Part shown: in pieces, positions 45,339 to 57,735 of the stretch
Layout of the letters: each line of letters opens with the position of its first letter
How positions within the stretch are numbered: the first letter of the stretch is position 1
Notes under the pieces: generated by a model
Database searches by the model: none
What the model was told of the DNA's origin: nothing
What the model saw: only the letters and a program-made list of their open reading frames with translations
DNA from: Protopterus annectens
Lineage: Eukaryota; Chordata; Ceratodontiformes; Protopteridae
Direction of reading: 5' to 3'
DNA: 64,000 nucleotides
Assembly: GCF_019279795.1 (NCBI RefSeq)
Contig: NC_056738.1
Coordinates: 481,053,281-481,117,280 of the forward strand
Made by a program: the position numbers and the translations under genes

Positions 45339-46405
45339 ATGACAGACAAATTTCAAAAGCCATCACCACTTGCATTTGATAAGAATATTGCAGAGAACTG
45401 GAGAATATTTGAGCAAGAGTATGATATTGTTATACAAGCAGCTTATTCTGATAAAGATGCATGCACCAGGGCATTCATTTTGCTAAACTTAGCTGGGTCA
45501 GAGGCCATTGAAAGAGAGCATTCATTTGTGTATGCACTAGCAGTATATGAAGGAGAGGGTGAAAAATGTCATATTGTTGTACAGGCTGAATCAAGGAAAG
45601 ACCCCAAGACATTAATTTTGCTAAACTTAGCTGGGTCAGAGGCCATTAAAAGAGAACATTCATTTGTGTATGCACCAGCAGTATACGAAGGAGAGGGTGA
45701 AAAATGTCATATTGTTGTACAGGCTGAATCAAGGGAAGACCCCCGAGTGTTTGAAAAGCAAATTCAGGGGAAATGTGTAACACTCAGACAAATATTACAT
45801 TGGAGAGGCATTTGTTTTACACAAGAGATCAAAAGCAAGGAGAAACATTTGCAGCTTATATTACTGATCTGAGATACAAAGCTAATATGTGTAGGTTTGG
45901 TGACTTAAAAGATGAGTTAATAAAGGACAGGCTTGTGTGTGGTATTAATAGAGATGCAGTGAAAAAGATTTTGCTTCGTGACAATGATTTAATGCTGAGC
46001 AAATCTATTGAGATTTGCCAAATCCAGGAAGTTACAGAAAGGCACACAAGTATACTTGCAAGTGATAAGAGCATGGTTTCATCAGGCTCCAGAGCAAATG
46101 CAGACAGCATGCAACACATGGCTGGCAGAAACAGGCATAAGCACACAGTAGCTGTAACCCCTGCGAGTGTGGCAGGTAAAACCCGTAGTTTTCCAGCATG
46201 TTCGAAGAGAAGGACATGCTCAGTGCAGTACAAGGGTGAGTCAGCAAAACCCAAATCAAGCTTTATTGTTAACTGTCACAATTGTGGTGCCAATCATGAG
46301 TCTAAAAGAGAAAAATGCTTAGCATTTGGTCAGCAATGCCACAAGTGTAAAACATGGAACCATTTTCAAAATTTTGCAAACCAAGTAATTCTCACACAGT
46401 TATAA
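45339..46405 (+). pseudogene. Gypsy gag, broken and internally duplicated
   Basis: Starts 'MTDKFQKPSPLAF' at 45339 after a ~1.1 kb leader. Residues 50-95 and 96-141 are near-identical 46-residue units created by an in-frame 138-bp duplication (landmarks 45481 and 45619). A frameshift near 45800 moves the capsid remainder ('FAAYITDLRYKANMCRFGDLKDELIKDRLVCGI') to the overlapping frame 45773-46405. It ends with two zinc knuckles, 'CHNCGANHESKREKC' and 'CHKC' (about 46276-46350). It would package element RNA. This version lacks a continuous frame. Confidence 0.85.
45473..45744 (+). repeat. In-frame 138-bp tandem duplication within gag
   Basis: 'LLNLAGSEAI.REHSFVYA' and 'YEGEGEKCHIVVQAESR' occur twice at a 138-bp period with only a few differences. 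The duplication is therefore younger than most of the decay of the element. Confidence 0.85.
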
Positions 46406-46508
46406 AACAGGGTCACTCAAATAAGCAAGGTGATCATATAGAGAGCTGCAATTCTACTTTCTATGTAGATCGTGTGTCAGTAATTGATGAAAGGGTGATT
46501 CAGTAAAT

Positions 46509-47027
46509 TTGTTGGAAAAGAATGAAGTGTTTTGTACTGTCCAGATCAATGGTAAATCCACCGAGCTCAAAGTAGACACTGGTTCAAAATGTAATGTTAT
46601 GTCAGAAGATATTATTGCTAAGGTGAGAGCTGGTGAGCAACTTAATGTGGCTAGTTGTGTGAAATGTGTTGCTTATGGAGGTGAAGAAATTCAAACCAAA
46701 GGCTCGGTAGTGTTTTCATGTTGTTTGGCTAGAAATTGCTACAGCTTGTTATTCTATGTAGTCCAAAGACCACTGCAGTTATTACTGGGTCTCAGAGACA
46801 GTTTGAGAATGAATCAGCTTTCCTTTACCAAAGAAGTTCATCATATAAGCACATATCCTAATTCCATTTTTACTGAAGCTATTTTCTCAGAGTATGCTGA
46901 TGTTTTCGATGACAATTTGGGGAATCTTTCAGTTACGCATTCTATAAAGTTAGACCCAGAGGTCAGTCCAGTGGTCAGACCAGCAAGAAAAGTTCCGACA
47001 GCTATGCACGATAAAGTCAAAGCTTAG
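46509..47027 (+). pseudogene. Gypsy protease and linker to RT
   Basis: The retropepsin active site is 'KVDTGSKCNVM', with the catalytic Asp-Thr-Gly at 46575-46583. 'LQLLLGLRDSLRM' follows as the second strand motif (about 46770-46810). The C-terminal half ('VFDDNLGNLSVTHSIKLDPEVSPVVRPARKVPTAM') is the conserved linker into the RT fingers. The frame closes at a TAG (47025-47027), where the downstream text reads on in the same sense ('LDKMVQQGIICPVTE'). It is separated from gag by stops. Confidence 0.85.
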
Positions 47028-47574
47028 CTGGATAAAATGGTGCAGCAAGGTATAATTTGTCCAGTTACAGAAGCAACTGAATGGATGTTGTACATGGTAG
47101 CAGCCCACAAAAAAGGCTCAGACAAAATCAGAATATATATATTGACCCAAGAGATTTGAACAAAGCATTAAAGAGACCACATCATCCCATGTCTACAGTT
47201 GAGGAAGTTGCAGCCCTGATACCGAATGCCACTTTTTTTCCATCTTAGATGCAAAAAGTTCATTTTGGCAAGTGATGCTTGATCGCAAATCTTCACTACT
47301 GAAAACTTTCAGTTCCCCATTTGGAAGATATAGATTCCTTAGGATGCCATTTGGAATACATTCTGCAAGTGAAGTGTTTCAGTGTGCAATACAGCAATTT
47401 TTTTCAGGTTATCCTTGTGCCATAATAGTAGATGATTTATTGGTTGGAGGCAATGGTGAAGCAGAGAATGACAGAAACCTTAAGAGAGTTCTAGACAGAA
47501 CACATGAAGTGAACTTAAAGCTCAATCCTCTAAAGTTCAAATTCAGACTACCAGAAGTTAAATATGGTAATTGC
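47028..47574 (+). pseudogene. Gypsy reverse transcriptase, broken
   Basis: 'DLNKALKRPHHPM' (about 47150-47190), a frame slip near 47240, then 'LRMPFGIHSASEVFQ' (47338-47382). The catalytic box reads IVDD (aspartates at 47431-47436), then 'LKLNPLKFKFRLPEVKYG' (47515-47570). Both catalytic aspartates survive. The sequence leaves the family at about 47572, just where 'VGH' and the RNase H would follow. Confidence 0.85.
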
Positions 47575-48305
47575 ATTCAAAGCACATACATAGTTGATTT
47601 AGATGAACTTCTGCTGAGAGTATGACTTTAAGATTCTTAATAGGAAATGACATCACAATTGATGTGAATATAAAGCATGTGTCTTCCTGTTGTAAAACTG
47701 TTTGTTGGCTTGAAAAAGACTTATGTCGAAAGCGCTTGCCGTTCTTTATAATAAAAACAATTTATTTTAGAATCCGCCTAACGCTTGTCTTTGGAGTTGA
47801 TGTTGTACAAGCATTGTTAGACGGAGGTTTATGTTTTAAACGTTATCAGGACTATCTGTGAGCAGCTTCGGTTGCCCATTTGAGCTTGGAGCTGAATAGC
47901 TGGAACTGTATCTTGAAAATATCTCTTTTACAACCTCGCTTGATAAGCAAGGTGTGCTTATTGTTGGTCGTTTAAGCTGAACAGCGTGAAACATCGAACT
48001 TTGATACTAACAATAGACTACAGGTACTGTGTGTATGCAAACTGACATTTGCATCGTTTGTATATAGGTACTATTTGTGCTGTCTGCATAAGTGGCCCTT
48101 CTCAGTTTTTTGTTCTTTACATTTCGTTTATACATGGAAGGACCTTTCGTGGTGTGTTTGGTAGCATTTTTTGGGTTTATCTACTATTTTAAAGAAGCCT
48201 ACGCATTCAGCACCAGCGAGATTACAAAGAATGATGTTCAAATTGAAATAGTACAACTTCAAAATTGTCTGTACAAAAGGCGAACTTCTTTATCTGGCAG
48301 ATACC
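47575..48305 (+). other. Foreign block replacing the gypsy RNase H
   Basis: About 730 bp with no similarity to RNase H, sitting between the RT end and the pre-integrase block. At 47717-47745 it has GAC-TTAT-GTC followed by GAAAGCGCTTG and then TAATAAAA. This is the layout of the Penelope 3' end with a hammerhead-like stem II and GAAA, although CTGATGA is degraded. Origin uncertain: insertion plus deletion, or template switching. Confidence 0.5.
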
Positions 48306-49750
48306 TTATTCAGATTGCCCAGAAATACAGCAGAACAGCTTCATGCAGAGAATTCTGACTTTGATGTTATGGAAGTGCATAATTTTTCTACCATGAGACT
48401 TGACAAGCTGAGAGATCATACAAAGACTGATCCTATTTTGCAAAAGCTCAACCACTACATTACTGTTGGATGGCCATTGAAGCAATCAAGTGTACCACCT
48501 GATGCAAACTTATTTTCCTTACAGAGATGAGATGTTGTTGGACGATGGCATTATTTTCAAAGTTCCTAAAATTGTTGTTCCTGCTTCCTTACAATGTGAA
48601 TATATCCAGATTTTGCATCGTGGTCACCCAGGTTCCGAATCTACCAAAAGAAGGGTAAGAAGATTAGTATTTTGGCCTTCTCTAGCAAAAGACATTGATA
48701 AAGTACTTTCTTCTTGTTCAGTATGCAATAGTACTAAACCGCATTTACAAAAAGAACCACTTCAGCTAAGTCAAGTTCCTTAACTACCTTAGTCAACAGT
48801 AGCCACTGATATATTTGAGTGGAACAATCAGCATTACTTAGTGTTGGTAAACTCTAATTCGATCTGGTTTGAGATTGATTTACTACCTAATCTAACATCC
48901 ACTGCTGTTATCACAAAGTTGAAACGTCATTTCTCAGTCCATGGAAGTCCACACAAAGTTATTTCTGACAATGGTACTCAATTTACCAGTCAGTTGTTTC
49001 AGAAATTTGCAAAGTAATGGGACTTCGTACATGTTACTAGTAGTCCAGAACACCCACAGTCAAAGTGACTTGCTGAACGCACAGTAGAAAGTGCAAAGCA
49101 ATTACTGGAGAAATCAAAGAATGATAATATCAATGTCCTTTTGAAGTTACTCAATCTCAGAAACATACACCGTGACAATATACTTGACTCACCTGCTCAG
49201 AGACTATTGTCTAGGCAAACCAGTACAACATTGCCTACCTGTTCCAGTTTGTTGAGGCCTAGAGCAAAGAACAACAGAATAATCAGAGCCCAACTATTCA
49301 CAAAGCGTTCCTTCCAGAAGTCCAGCTATGATAAATTGAGCAGATTTTTTCGTCCAATGAAAGAAGGAGAGACAGTGAGGATATAAACGGCTAAAGGTTT
49401 CAACCGGATTGATCAAGTAACAAATATATGTGCCGAGCCGAGATACTATTTCATAGAATCTGAGGGTATGAAGTACAGCAGAAATCACAGACATCTTCCT
49501 GTATCAGAATCGATATCACAGCATTGTTCCTGTGATACAGACTCTAGATTTCAGAGCAATCCAGACAATGTTTTTGTTGCAGAATGTGTCTTAACTTCTC
49601 CTTCCATTCCTGATGATGTTCCTGATGTCCCCAAAGTTGAACATTCAGCAGAGACAGTCCCAGTTGCTAGACCCAATTCTAATTCCTATGTCACACGATT
49701 TGATCATATTTCCAGACCTAGTGTGAAATACACAGCAACCTACACATAAT
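48306..49750 (+). pseudogene. Gypsy integrase, broken
   Basis: The block 'LDKLRDHTKTDPILQKL' (48391-48441) precedes a zinc domain with 'ILHRGHPGSESTKRR' and 'CSVC' (48613-48726). The DDE core shows Asp in 'ATDIFEW' (about 48800-48825), Asp in 'ISDNGTQFTS' (48961-48990) and Glu in 'LAERTVESAKQ' (49070-49102). Stops occur at 48781, 48790, 49015 and just before LAER. The C-terminal domain continues to 'SRPSVKYTATYT' near 49750. It would have inserted the element's cDNA. Confidence 0.85.
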
Positions 49751-49759
49751 TGTCTATAA

Positions 49760-52700
49760 CTGGCCTACTAGTAATATATGTCTAAAATATTAAGACTTTA
49801 CTGTTTTATAATACAATAACAAGTTACGCGGAGTGCACACTTGCAGGACAAAGTAGCAGCTTACTTTGTTATACCCTAATTCAACACACGTTGCTGCTGT
49901 ATCATTCCTAATTAACCATTTGATAACAGCACTCAACCACATATCATCCTCACTCTATTGATACTGGTTACACTGGGAAAGCCATATTTTTATTTTTCTC
50001 CTTAGCCATTTGCCCCCTATTAGAAGCCATCCCACCTCTTATTTACCTCCAAGCTCTACCCAGCTCCCGGTCAATATTCCCTGATGCCTGGTCTATGACT
50101 GCACATTCCCCCAAGAATTAAACTCTAATTCAGCACAGCTCAAATATTCTGATTTTTTTCTTTGAACCAGTCAGTAGTTACGGCTGCTTAAAAACCTCTG
50201 ATTTTTGAGCCAGTCAAGAAATTAATTAACTTACCTGGCAAACTTACTCTGGACTGATTGTTTATTTCTGATGCTACTTCTGTGGTCCTGTGGGCTCAGC
50301 CCCACTCTGTTCATGCTTGCTGCGCTCGGGCTTTATTCTGCTCCCCTACCTTGCCCCCATTTCCCACTCTCCCCCACCACTCCTACATTTATTCAAATTC
50401 GAAGTCACCTGGCCCCACTCAACAACCCCCACTATCCAATCCACACATTCAGATAATCTAGCCCCACCCAAACATCATTACATCACTAATTAATACCCAC
50501 TAGCTCACTCTATAGCACTGTCCATAATTATCTTAGCACCACCAATTGCTCAACTAACATACACCAATCCATACACTACTCCCCCAAGCTAAATAACTAC
50601 CATCCCTAGACTTCAAAATGAATTGCACCAAGTCTCACTGTCCCCAATCCCAACTTTTCAGAATTCCCATATTACTAACCTCACTATTCATCTGTCTACC
50701 ATAGTTTCTATCTCTACCGCCTATCACTTTGTACCCACCCAATATAGTAACCCAAAGTTCTTCACCCTACCCTTTCCCACTCCCTACCTCCCCAGCCATT
50801 TTGAAATATCTTCAGCCATTTATAGTCAATCTATTATCAAATTTACCACAACTAAGTATTATGCCACCCAATCCTAAAAACAATCAAGCCTTAGGCTGAA
50901 CTCCCTAATAAAGTCACACTTCAAAACTATTACCAATGTCACCACTCAGCTACTTCTAGAAGACGATATCCACCCCAACCCTGGACCATCACCATCCTCA
51001 AATAACACAAATAACTCCCAGCCTTCATTCCACTGTAAATCCACAGACTTACTAATACTTAATATGAACATTCGCAGTATTATGAACAAAATAGAAAAAC
51101 TGCAAGCCACAATCTCATTATATAACCTCAATATCATGATCCTTGCTGAGACCTGGCTCAAGCCACACATTAAGGATGACTCCATAACCCCACCTGGACA
51201 TAACATTCATAGAGTTGACAGACTAGACAAAAGAGGTGGCAGTGTTGCCATGCTCTAAAAAACTAACTTAAAAATCTACTTCCTGCATAAAGAAACCCCA
51301 GATTTCAATAATGCAGAAATTCTACCTGCAAACTTCTTATTAAACCAACATAAACATCTAAACTTACTCTGTATTTATATACCCCCCAGGTAACAACCTA
51401 ACTACCTTAAAGTCAATACTCCATTGGATCTTCCACTCCCTCCCCCAAGAAACTTTCCTGCTAGGTGATGTCAACATCAACTGGAATACCATCCACTCTC
51501 CCGCACCAACTAACCATATTATCCTTTACAACTTTACCCAACTCATAAAAACACCCACCCTTATTGATAAAACCTCAAAAAAAGAATCCACATTAGATTG
51601 GATCCTCACAAACCACCCCAATACTGCCCTTTAGTGCGGTACTCTACCCTACTCTCTAAGTGACCACAATCCCACCTTTATCCTTAGACATAAACTCAAA
51701 ACCAATAACTCTCCCTCCCTACTTCAAATCCGAACCCAGAAAAACTTCCCTACTTTTCACGTCTTGGATGCCTTAAAATCCTGCAACTGGTCTCCCATCA
51801 AAACCCTTCCTCTAGACTTAGCAGTTAAATACTTTAAATCCACATTTCTAAATATCCTTAACCACCTAACCACACTTAGAACAAATAGGATTCGCAGTAA
51901 CCCAGCCCCCTGGCTACAGAAAACCACAAAATCCTTACTCAAGGAAAGGAACAAAGCTTGGAAGACCTGGCACTAACTCAAAACACACATAACTAGGCAA
52001 GCCTTCCTTGAACTCTGCAATAAGGCAAACAAACAAATTAAGACTGGCAAACAAAATTACTATATTTCCCTACAAAGGAAACATAGTGCCAACCCACAAT
52101 AATTCTGGGCTACAGTGAACAACATCCTTCAGCCCAGTAGAGCCATTACCTCCCCAACACAGATGGATCAAACGCAGACATAGCGTCCAGTTTTAACAAC
52201 TACTTTACCTCCACTATACTTAAACTTATTAACAACATAAATCCCACCAACCTCCCACAACTTCCTATAGGTCCAAAAAATAATCCCCCATTCTCAATCA
52301 AACCAGTACCATCATCTACTATCCAAAAACTCTTATCCAGACTCAAACCCACCACCCTCGCTGCTGACAATCTCCTCACAGAGTATATTCAGCTTGCTTC
52401 CAGAGCCATACCTTACCCTGTTTCTTTACTGATAAACAGATCCATCATTGAAAACACCACTCCATCCTTACGAAAAATCTCATTCATCATTCCTCTTCAC
52501 AAGGGTGGCTCCTCTACAGACCTCTCCAACTACCATCCCATCACAATCCTGTCACCCTTATCTAAGATTCTGGAAAGAGGTATCCACTACCAACTCCTTA
52601 CCCATCTCCACATCAATAATTTACTATCCAAAACTCAACACAGTTTTCGACCAACTCATAGTACCACCACTGCCCTAATTAAATTCACCAACACCATCAA

Positions 52701-54155
52701 CACACATGGAACCAAGGTAAGTTAGTCTCTGCTAACTTTCAAGACTTATCCAAATGTTCAATACAGTTTCCCACAACAAACTCTTAACCTGTCTCTCTCA
52801 GCCCATTATGGACAGCCCTATCCTACTATGGTTTAAAAGTTACCTAGACAACCGCTCCCAGTCTGTTAAATGGTTCGACTCCCTATCCCCCCCACTCCCA
52901 GTCACAATAGGTGCACCTCAGGGTTCTATCCTCAGCCCCATTCTTTTCAACATTTTTTACAAACCAACTTCATCTAGCTACCACAACAGCTGAAATAGTG
53001 CAATATGCTGATGACACTACACTAACCTGTTCTGCACCTAACATCCAACTCCTCCAACAAAATGCCCAAGAATCCTTTACAGAGATAGAAAACTGGTTAA
53101 ATAAATCACAACTGACATTGCACCCAAAAAACACAACTCTTGCTGTTTCACCCAATAAAGAATAGTGACCTTGCCACCTTCTCTATATCCTCAGCCAATA
53201 ACACCCTCATCACCACAGTACCAGAGGCAAAATTACTAGGACTTACAATTGACCAATAACTTAGATTCAACAAATATATATCCCTAACCATCTCTAAAGT
53301 CCATAAAAAACTAGGGACCTTATATCACAGCAAAAAGTACCTTACATCCAGGTCCAGAATTGCTATAGCCCAAACCCATCTCCTATCAACACTACTTTAT
53401 GCATCACCAGTCCTAACAAACCTAAATAAGACTGACCTTAATAAACTCTCCACATGTTACAACAAAATCAGCAGATTTGCAACCAATGACAAATCTCGCT
53501 CCCACCACTGCTAAACCTTATTTACACTACACTGGCTTGAATTTCCCAATTTATTACACTACCACCAACTGAAGCTTGCACACCAAATACTATACTATAC
53601 TATACTGAGAAATCCCCTGCCCTAGCTGGGTTACTAAACTTCTACAATACTAATAGACAATTACGTTCCATCTACAAAGCCCTGATCAAAAAAGTTCCTT
53701 GTAAAAATAGCTCTGGGGAATCTCTCTTCCCCCACAAAGTTGCTAAAACCTGGAACACCTTTCCTCCTGGCATCAGACTTCAAAACAGTACTGTCACCTT
53801 CAAGAAACGTCTTAAGCCATACTTCCTCATCAACGATCTATGCAACAGCAATGACCCACCTTGAACCCTCCAATACCTTGCAAAGCTACTACTTCCTTAA
53901 GCTGCTCTTTGCACTAATAATGTGTTCCACCAATGCTCACCTACTTATACTTTTTTTGAGCATATTGTCAACTGCTGATTAAATTGTAAATGTTTTATAC
54001 CTGTAACTGTTGCTTTTCGATTGCTGCTTTAAATTTTTACTACTGTTTAATTTGTACTATGTGTAGATTTTCTGCCCGGGCCTCCTCTGAAAACAGGCAC
54101 CAACTGTCCAGTTTGACTATCCCATTAAACAAATGTTAAATAAATAAATAAATAG
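49760..54155 (+). mobile_element. L2-like LINE inserted in the gypsy element
   Basis: It encodes endonuclease and RT and ends with the conserved 3' motif 'CCCGGGCCTCCTCTGAAAACAGG' region (about 54074-54096) and (AAAT/TAAA)n at 54135-54152. L2-type RT hallmarks are 'HSFRPTHSTTTALIKF' and 'GAPQGSILSP'. The 5' part 49760-50880 is C-rich on the plus strand, with no ORF1 motif recognised. The 5' junction with the gypsy element is not fixed. Confidence 0.8.
50900..53165 (+). pseudogene. L2-like LINE ORF2 (endonuclease-RT), broken
   Basis: Near the start is 'EDDIHPNPGP' (50959-50988), a 2A-like motif. Endonuclease: 'LNMNIRSIMNKIEKLQ' (51059-51105), 'ILAETWL' with catalytic Glu (51140-51160), 'GDVNINW' (about 51467-51486) and 'SDHNPTF' (51659-51680). 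RT: 'FIIPLHKGGSSTDLSNYHPITIL' (about 52485-52553), 'HSFRPTHSTTTALI' (about 52640-52680), 'GAPQGSILSPILFNIF' (about 52909-52957) and the catalytic YADD at 53004-53015. Frame breaks occur at about 51258, 51400, 51975, 52700 and 52960. The thumb/C-terminal region continues to about 53870 in fragments. Confidence 0.8.
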
Positions 54156-54248
54156 CAGTATTTAGTTCGTATAATTGCATGACAAAGATTTATTTTGTAT
54201 TAATTGCATGTCAAGTTGATGTCATCAATAATGCATGACTCATTTCTC

Positions 54249-54260
54249 AAAGAGGGAGGA
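54249..54260 (+). promoter_or_regulatory. Polypurine tract of the gypsy element
   Basis: AAAGAGGGAGGA lies directly before the 3' LTR, the expected primer for plus-strand synthesis. Confidence 0.8.
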
Positions 54261-54517
54261 TGTAGAATAGCGTGTGTGTTGTACCTTTAAGAAGCGTTTC
54301 AAGGACAGCATGTGCATATAAATAGCAAGCACGTGCTAGCTTCAGTGCTATTTCGAGAGTGCAGCCATAGAGTGAACATGTATGAGTGTGGTAGTTTGTT
54401 TATAAGTTTATCTAAGTTAAAGTTATTAAACCTCAATTATGATGTTTGTATATAATAAAACTGTTTGAAAGGAACCCACGAAGGCTCGTCTATTTTATCC
54501 TGACTGAACGAGCAACA
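54261..54517 (+). repeat. 3' LTR of the gypsy element
   Basis: 257 bp, TGTAGAATAG to GAGCAACA. It has TATAAATA at 54317-54324 and AATAAA at 54454-54459. Followed by the ACCTC target duplication. Confidence 0.9.
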
Positions 54518-54522
54518 ACCTC

Positions 54523-56611
54523 ATACGAAGTGTATTCAGAAAGAAAGGTGACCAGAAATACTCATCTTTACTGGAGTAGCTCAGTATTACAGCCTCTCTG
54601 GATGTTATAGGAAGGAATGAGGGAAATCCATCTATTATCACTGTGATATATAAAGAGATTAAATATAGTAGGCAAGTAATTAACAGCTATATTTTTCTCA
54701 TTTTCTTCTTAAAGATTTCTGTACAGGGGGCTGTGAAATACTTTTCTTCTACTGTCAACATTTACTGAATGAATAGATGATCATCTTTGCCTGAAAGCTT
54801 CCTGTTAAAAAATAGCTGTCTTCACGTTCACCATGCAAGAAAAGCTTAGAGGACTAGGAGCAAAAATAAAACCATCCATACCAACTACTGGTGACAGCAA
54901 ACTAGTGTGTGAATCTTATCTCACTCTACTCCAGCAATAACTGCAATCACCAAAAAACAAATTCCTCCCAGAAAAAAAATCTACACCACTGGATTGTGTG
55001 TGGAGCTATGCCAAACAGGACAGGGAAAAATGGGCAACAGGCCACCTGGGAGTGTGGACAGTCAAGATGGAAGTGCAGAAAACTTGTTAGTGGGTATACA
55101 CAGCACAACGTCTTTTGTGATTGTACAAATGAAGTGCCACTGCCTTGGTAGAACCATATTAAAGTACAGACAAGATAAACACCATGTCTGTTTCCTGCCT
55201 GTGTGGCTTTAAATATTTGCAGTATTGGATCATGATTAGAAGGGAAACATGGCAGCTGAAGGGAGAATTATTCTGGGTGATAGAAAGAGGCTTATTGGGA
55301 AAACTACGTGGTAGCTCCCTAGGGGTATCTTATCCTCACTGTGAACACAACCAGATATCATACTCCTAAGTGTTTATCATACCCCCAAGTACCCGGAGAC
55401 ACAGAAACAGACACATACAATGAAAACAGTTATGTGGAGTCAAAAACAAACTAAAATCAGTCATAATTAGGTTTCCATTTGTAAAGGACTGGATGCCACA
55501 GAACCATCAAGTCCTCCTGTTCACATAATTTGATAATTAATTTAATTACTAGTTAGCAAGGTGGTATGAAGACAGCTGCATCTGCCACTAACTCAAGCTG
55601 AGAATTGCCATCCATTGGTTGAAGCCATCAATAGACCCAAGTAACACGTCTCATTTACTTAGGATGGCAACTTGAGGGCTGAAGATGAACTTCCTGACCA
55701 CAGACAACTAAATATACAAAGACAATGGGAGGGACTAAAGTTAGGCTTGTGTCACCTGGCATTATAGCTGATAAAGGTCTGCTCAGAAGCAGAGTTGCTA
55801 AACCGACAGATGTGATGGAAAGTTTCTATGGAATACATTTAGAAAGGTCAGTGAAAACTAAAATGTCAACACAACCTAAACAGTGCACAATAACAATTTC
55901 CTAAAGGACATCACATACATTCACAAACAGAATCTTATAGAATCAGTTTAAATAGTGCAAAACAGTAAAAAGTACATATAAAGAAATAACAATACTGTTG
56001 TATATTGCATGTTGTATGCCAGCATATGCTGTGAAGAAGCATGTGAGCTGCTGACATTTCTAAATGTTTCCTTGTATGACAGCAGCAGCAGAACAGTGAG
56101 TCATCAGAATAATCATACCTTACAGTGACTCAACGGGAACGCACACAGTTAAGGATTGTGTTTCAAAATATGTAGGCCAGACAACTGCTAGTGTACATTG
56201 GTCATTTCTGAACTCATTCCATGTTATGTTGTCCCACAGCTATAAATTTAATTTGAATAAGGATAGCACCAGATCATTCAGGGAACTGCTATCAGTCATC
56301 CTCACATACTTGTTTCATTTACCGACATACATTCGTAGTCCTGTGGCACAGCCATGGTTGTACTTGTATTCAGAATGCCTGATTTGCATTATTTTTTGCA
56401 TAATTTGTTACCTGAAAAGAACCGCAGTCTCATCTCATGGGTTCTCATCTTGATTTTTTTTTCCCCTCTGAGGTAGCACCACTTTGCCTAATATTTTACA
56501 GTACTGTTACTCTCTGTGTGAGGGAAATGCAAGACTTCAGTAGCAAAACATGAAGACTATGAAGGCCTATTTTAATATCTACTTCTATATGGCAACTGGC
56601 TAGCATAACCA
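54523..56611. other. No feature recognised
   Basis: AT-rich DNA with short unremarkable frames. Confidence 0.45.
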
Positions 56612-56705
56612 TCTTATTATTTATTTATTTACATTTGATAACCAGGTAGTGTCCGACTGGGTCAGAAGCCCGTTTTTAGCAGAGACCTGGGGAGAAAAGC
56701 TCCAA
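56612..56705 (-). mobile_element. L2-like LINE 3'-end fragment, minus strand
   Basis: In reverse complement: 'CTTTTCTCCCCAGGTCTCTGCT..AAA.CGGG' then 'GACCCAGTCGGACACTACCTGG' and (AAAT)n. This parallels the 3' end seen at 54070-54150 and 22445-22545. Confidence 0.55.
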
Positions 56706-56976
56706 GGAAGATTACATAATTATCCATTTGTGCATATGACAATTATAATAGGAGTTCAAATGCAAGTTCCTTGACATTGTATCTAAAAGCATATAACAAT
56801 GGTAGTACAATAAGCTTATACTATTCATACAGACAAAACAAAAATATATATTTGTTTTTCTTTTTTGGTTTTTGTTTTTTTTTTTCAAGATAAAAATATC
56901 ACAAACTGAAGCTAAGACGGTTCAATTGCCAAGAAATATTGATAATGGGTGGTGAAGAGAAGGAAGTTAGACAGTT

Positions 56977-57150
56977 GTTCTTCTTCTTTCGGCTTTTCCC
57001 GGTTAGGGGTCGCTACAGTGGAACTCCGGTCCGCTAATGATTGGCAGTAGATTTTTACAGTGTCGAGGTGCCAGCCCGGCGCCCAACCTTCAACGAAGGC
57101 ACGCCCATTTACGCATGTCTTTCGAATGCCACTCAACCGCGGAAGGAAGA
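56977..57150 (-). mobile_element. RTE/Expander-like LINE 3' fragment
   Basis: The text 'TTCTTCTTTCGGCTTTTCCCGGTTAGGGGTCGC' in plus-strand terms begins with a GAAGAA-type tail on the minus strand. 'GGGGTCGCTACAG' is characteristic, as I remember it, of a 3' region found in fish and other vertebrate RTE-type LINEs. It is GC-rich against an AT-rich surround. The family name is from recognition only and needs a repeat-library match. Confidence 0.4.
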
Positions 57151-57735
57151 TAGACAGTAATGGTTTAAATTAGTTAGCCTGGTGGAGAACATGATCTTGA
57201 TAAGAATTCTTCACTATCCTCTGAATATACATCCAGTTTCTGTGGCAGACAGAGAAAACATTTTATTCAAAGTTTTTCCTGGTACCAAAGTGTAAAATCA
57301 GTGGAGGTCAGTTCTAGATGCAACAAAGTCATAAGTTCAACAAAACAAAGGCGATCAAGATGCATTCTTGGTAACCTTGGTCATGGAGGGTGCCTATTTT
57401 CACATTCTTATTCACAAAGGTTGCCGACAGTTTCTTAGAATGTGGTTGGTTGACTCCTATTATCAATTTATTTACTACTTCGCATGTGGATGTTTTACTG
57501 CTCCTAGTGTTCACCAAATGACAGTTACAGATTTTACTCAGTAAAGTCTGGTATGAGTTTGTTTCTACCATTACTTGAGCATGGAGTCAGTAAGTATAAA
57601 ATGTTTTAGTACTCTAACCTCTGCCTACTTCACTTAGCCATACCCACTTAGAGTTAATCACCTCTTTCCATGTCCCTGATTCTGCCCACTCTTCTTCAAT
57701 TTTTTTTAAATACATCCATGTCTCCAGTTTTATAC

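Larger units (their letters stand above)
43995..54517 (+). mobile_element. Ty3/gypsy LTR retrotransposon with nested L2-like LINE
   Basis: Both LTRs begin TGT and end ACA and are flanked by an exact 5-bp ACCTC (43990-43994 and 54518-54522). A primer-binding-site-like TGG starts at 44251 and a purine tract lies at 54249-54260. Internal order: gag, protease, RT, a foreign block where RNase H is expected, then integrase. This is the normal gypsy order, unlike the Gmr1-type element upstream. The L2-like LINE at about 49760-54155 inflates the length. Without it the element is about 6.1 kb. Confidence 0.9.

Noticed and set aside
50258-50880. ORF1 of the L2-like LINE
   Set aside because: Several overlapping Pro/Thr-rich frames exist, but no esterase, coiled-coil or zinc motif could be identified.
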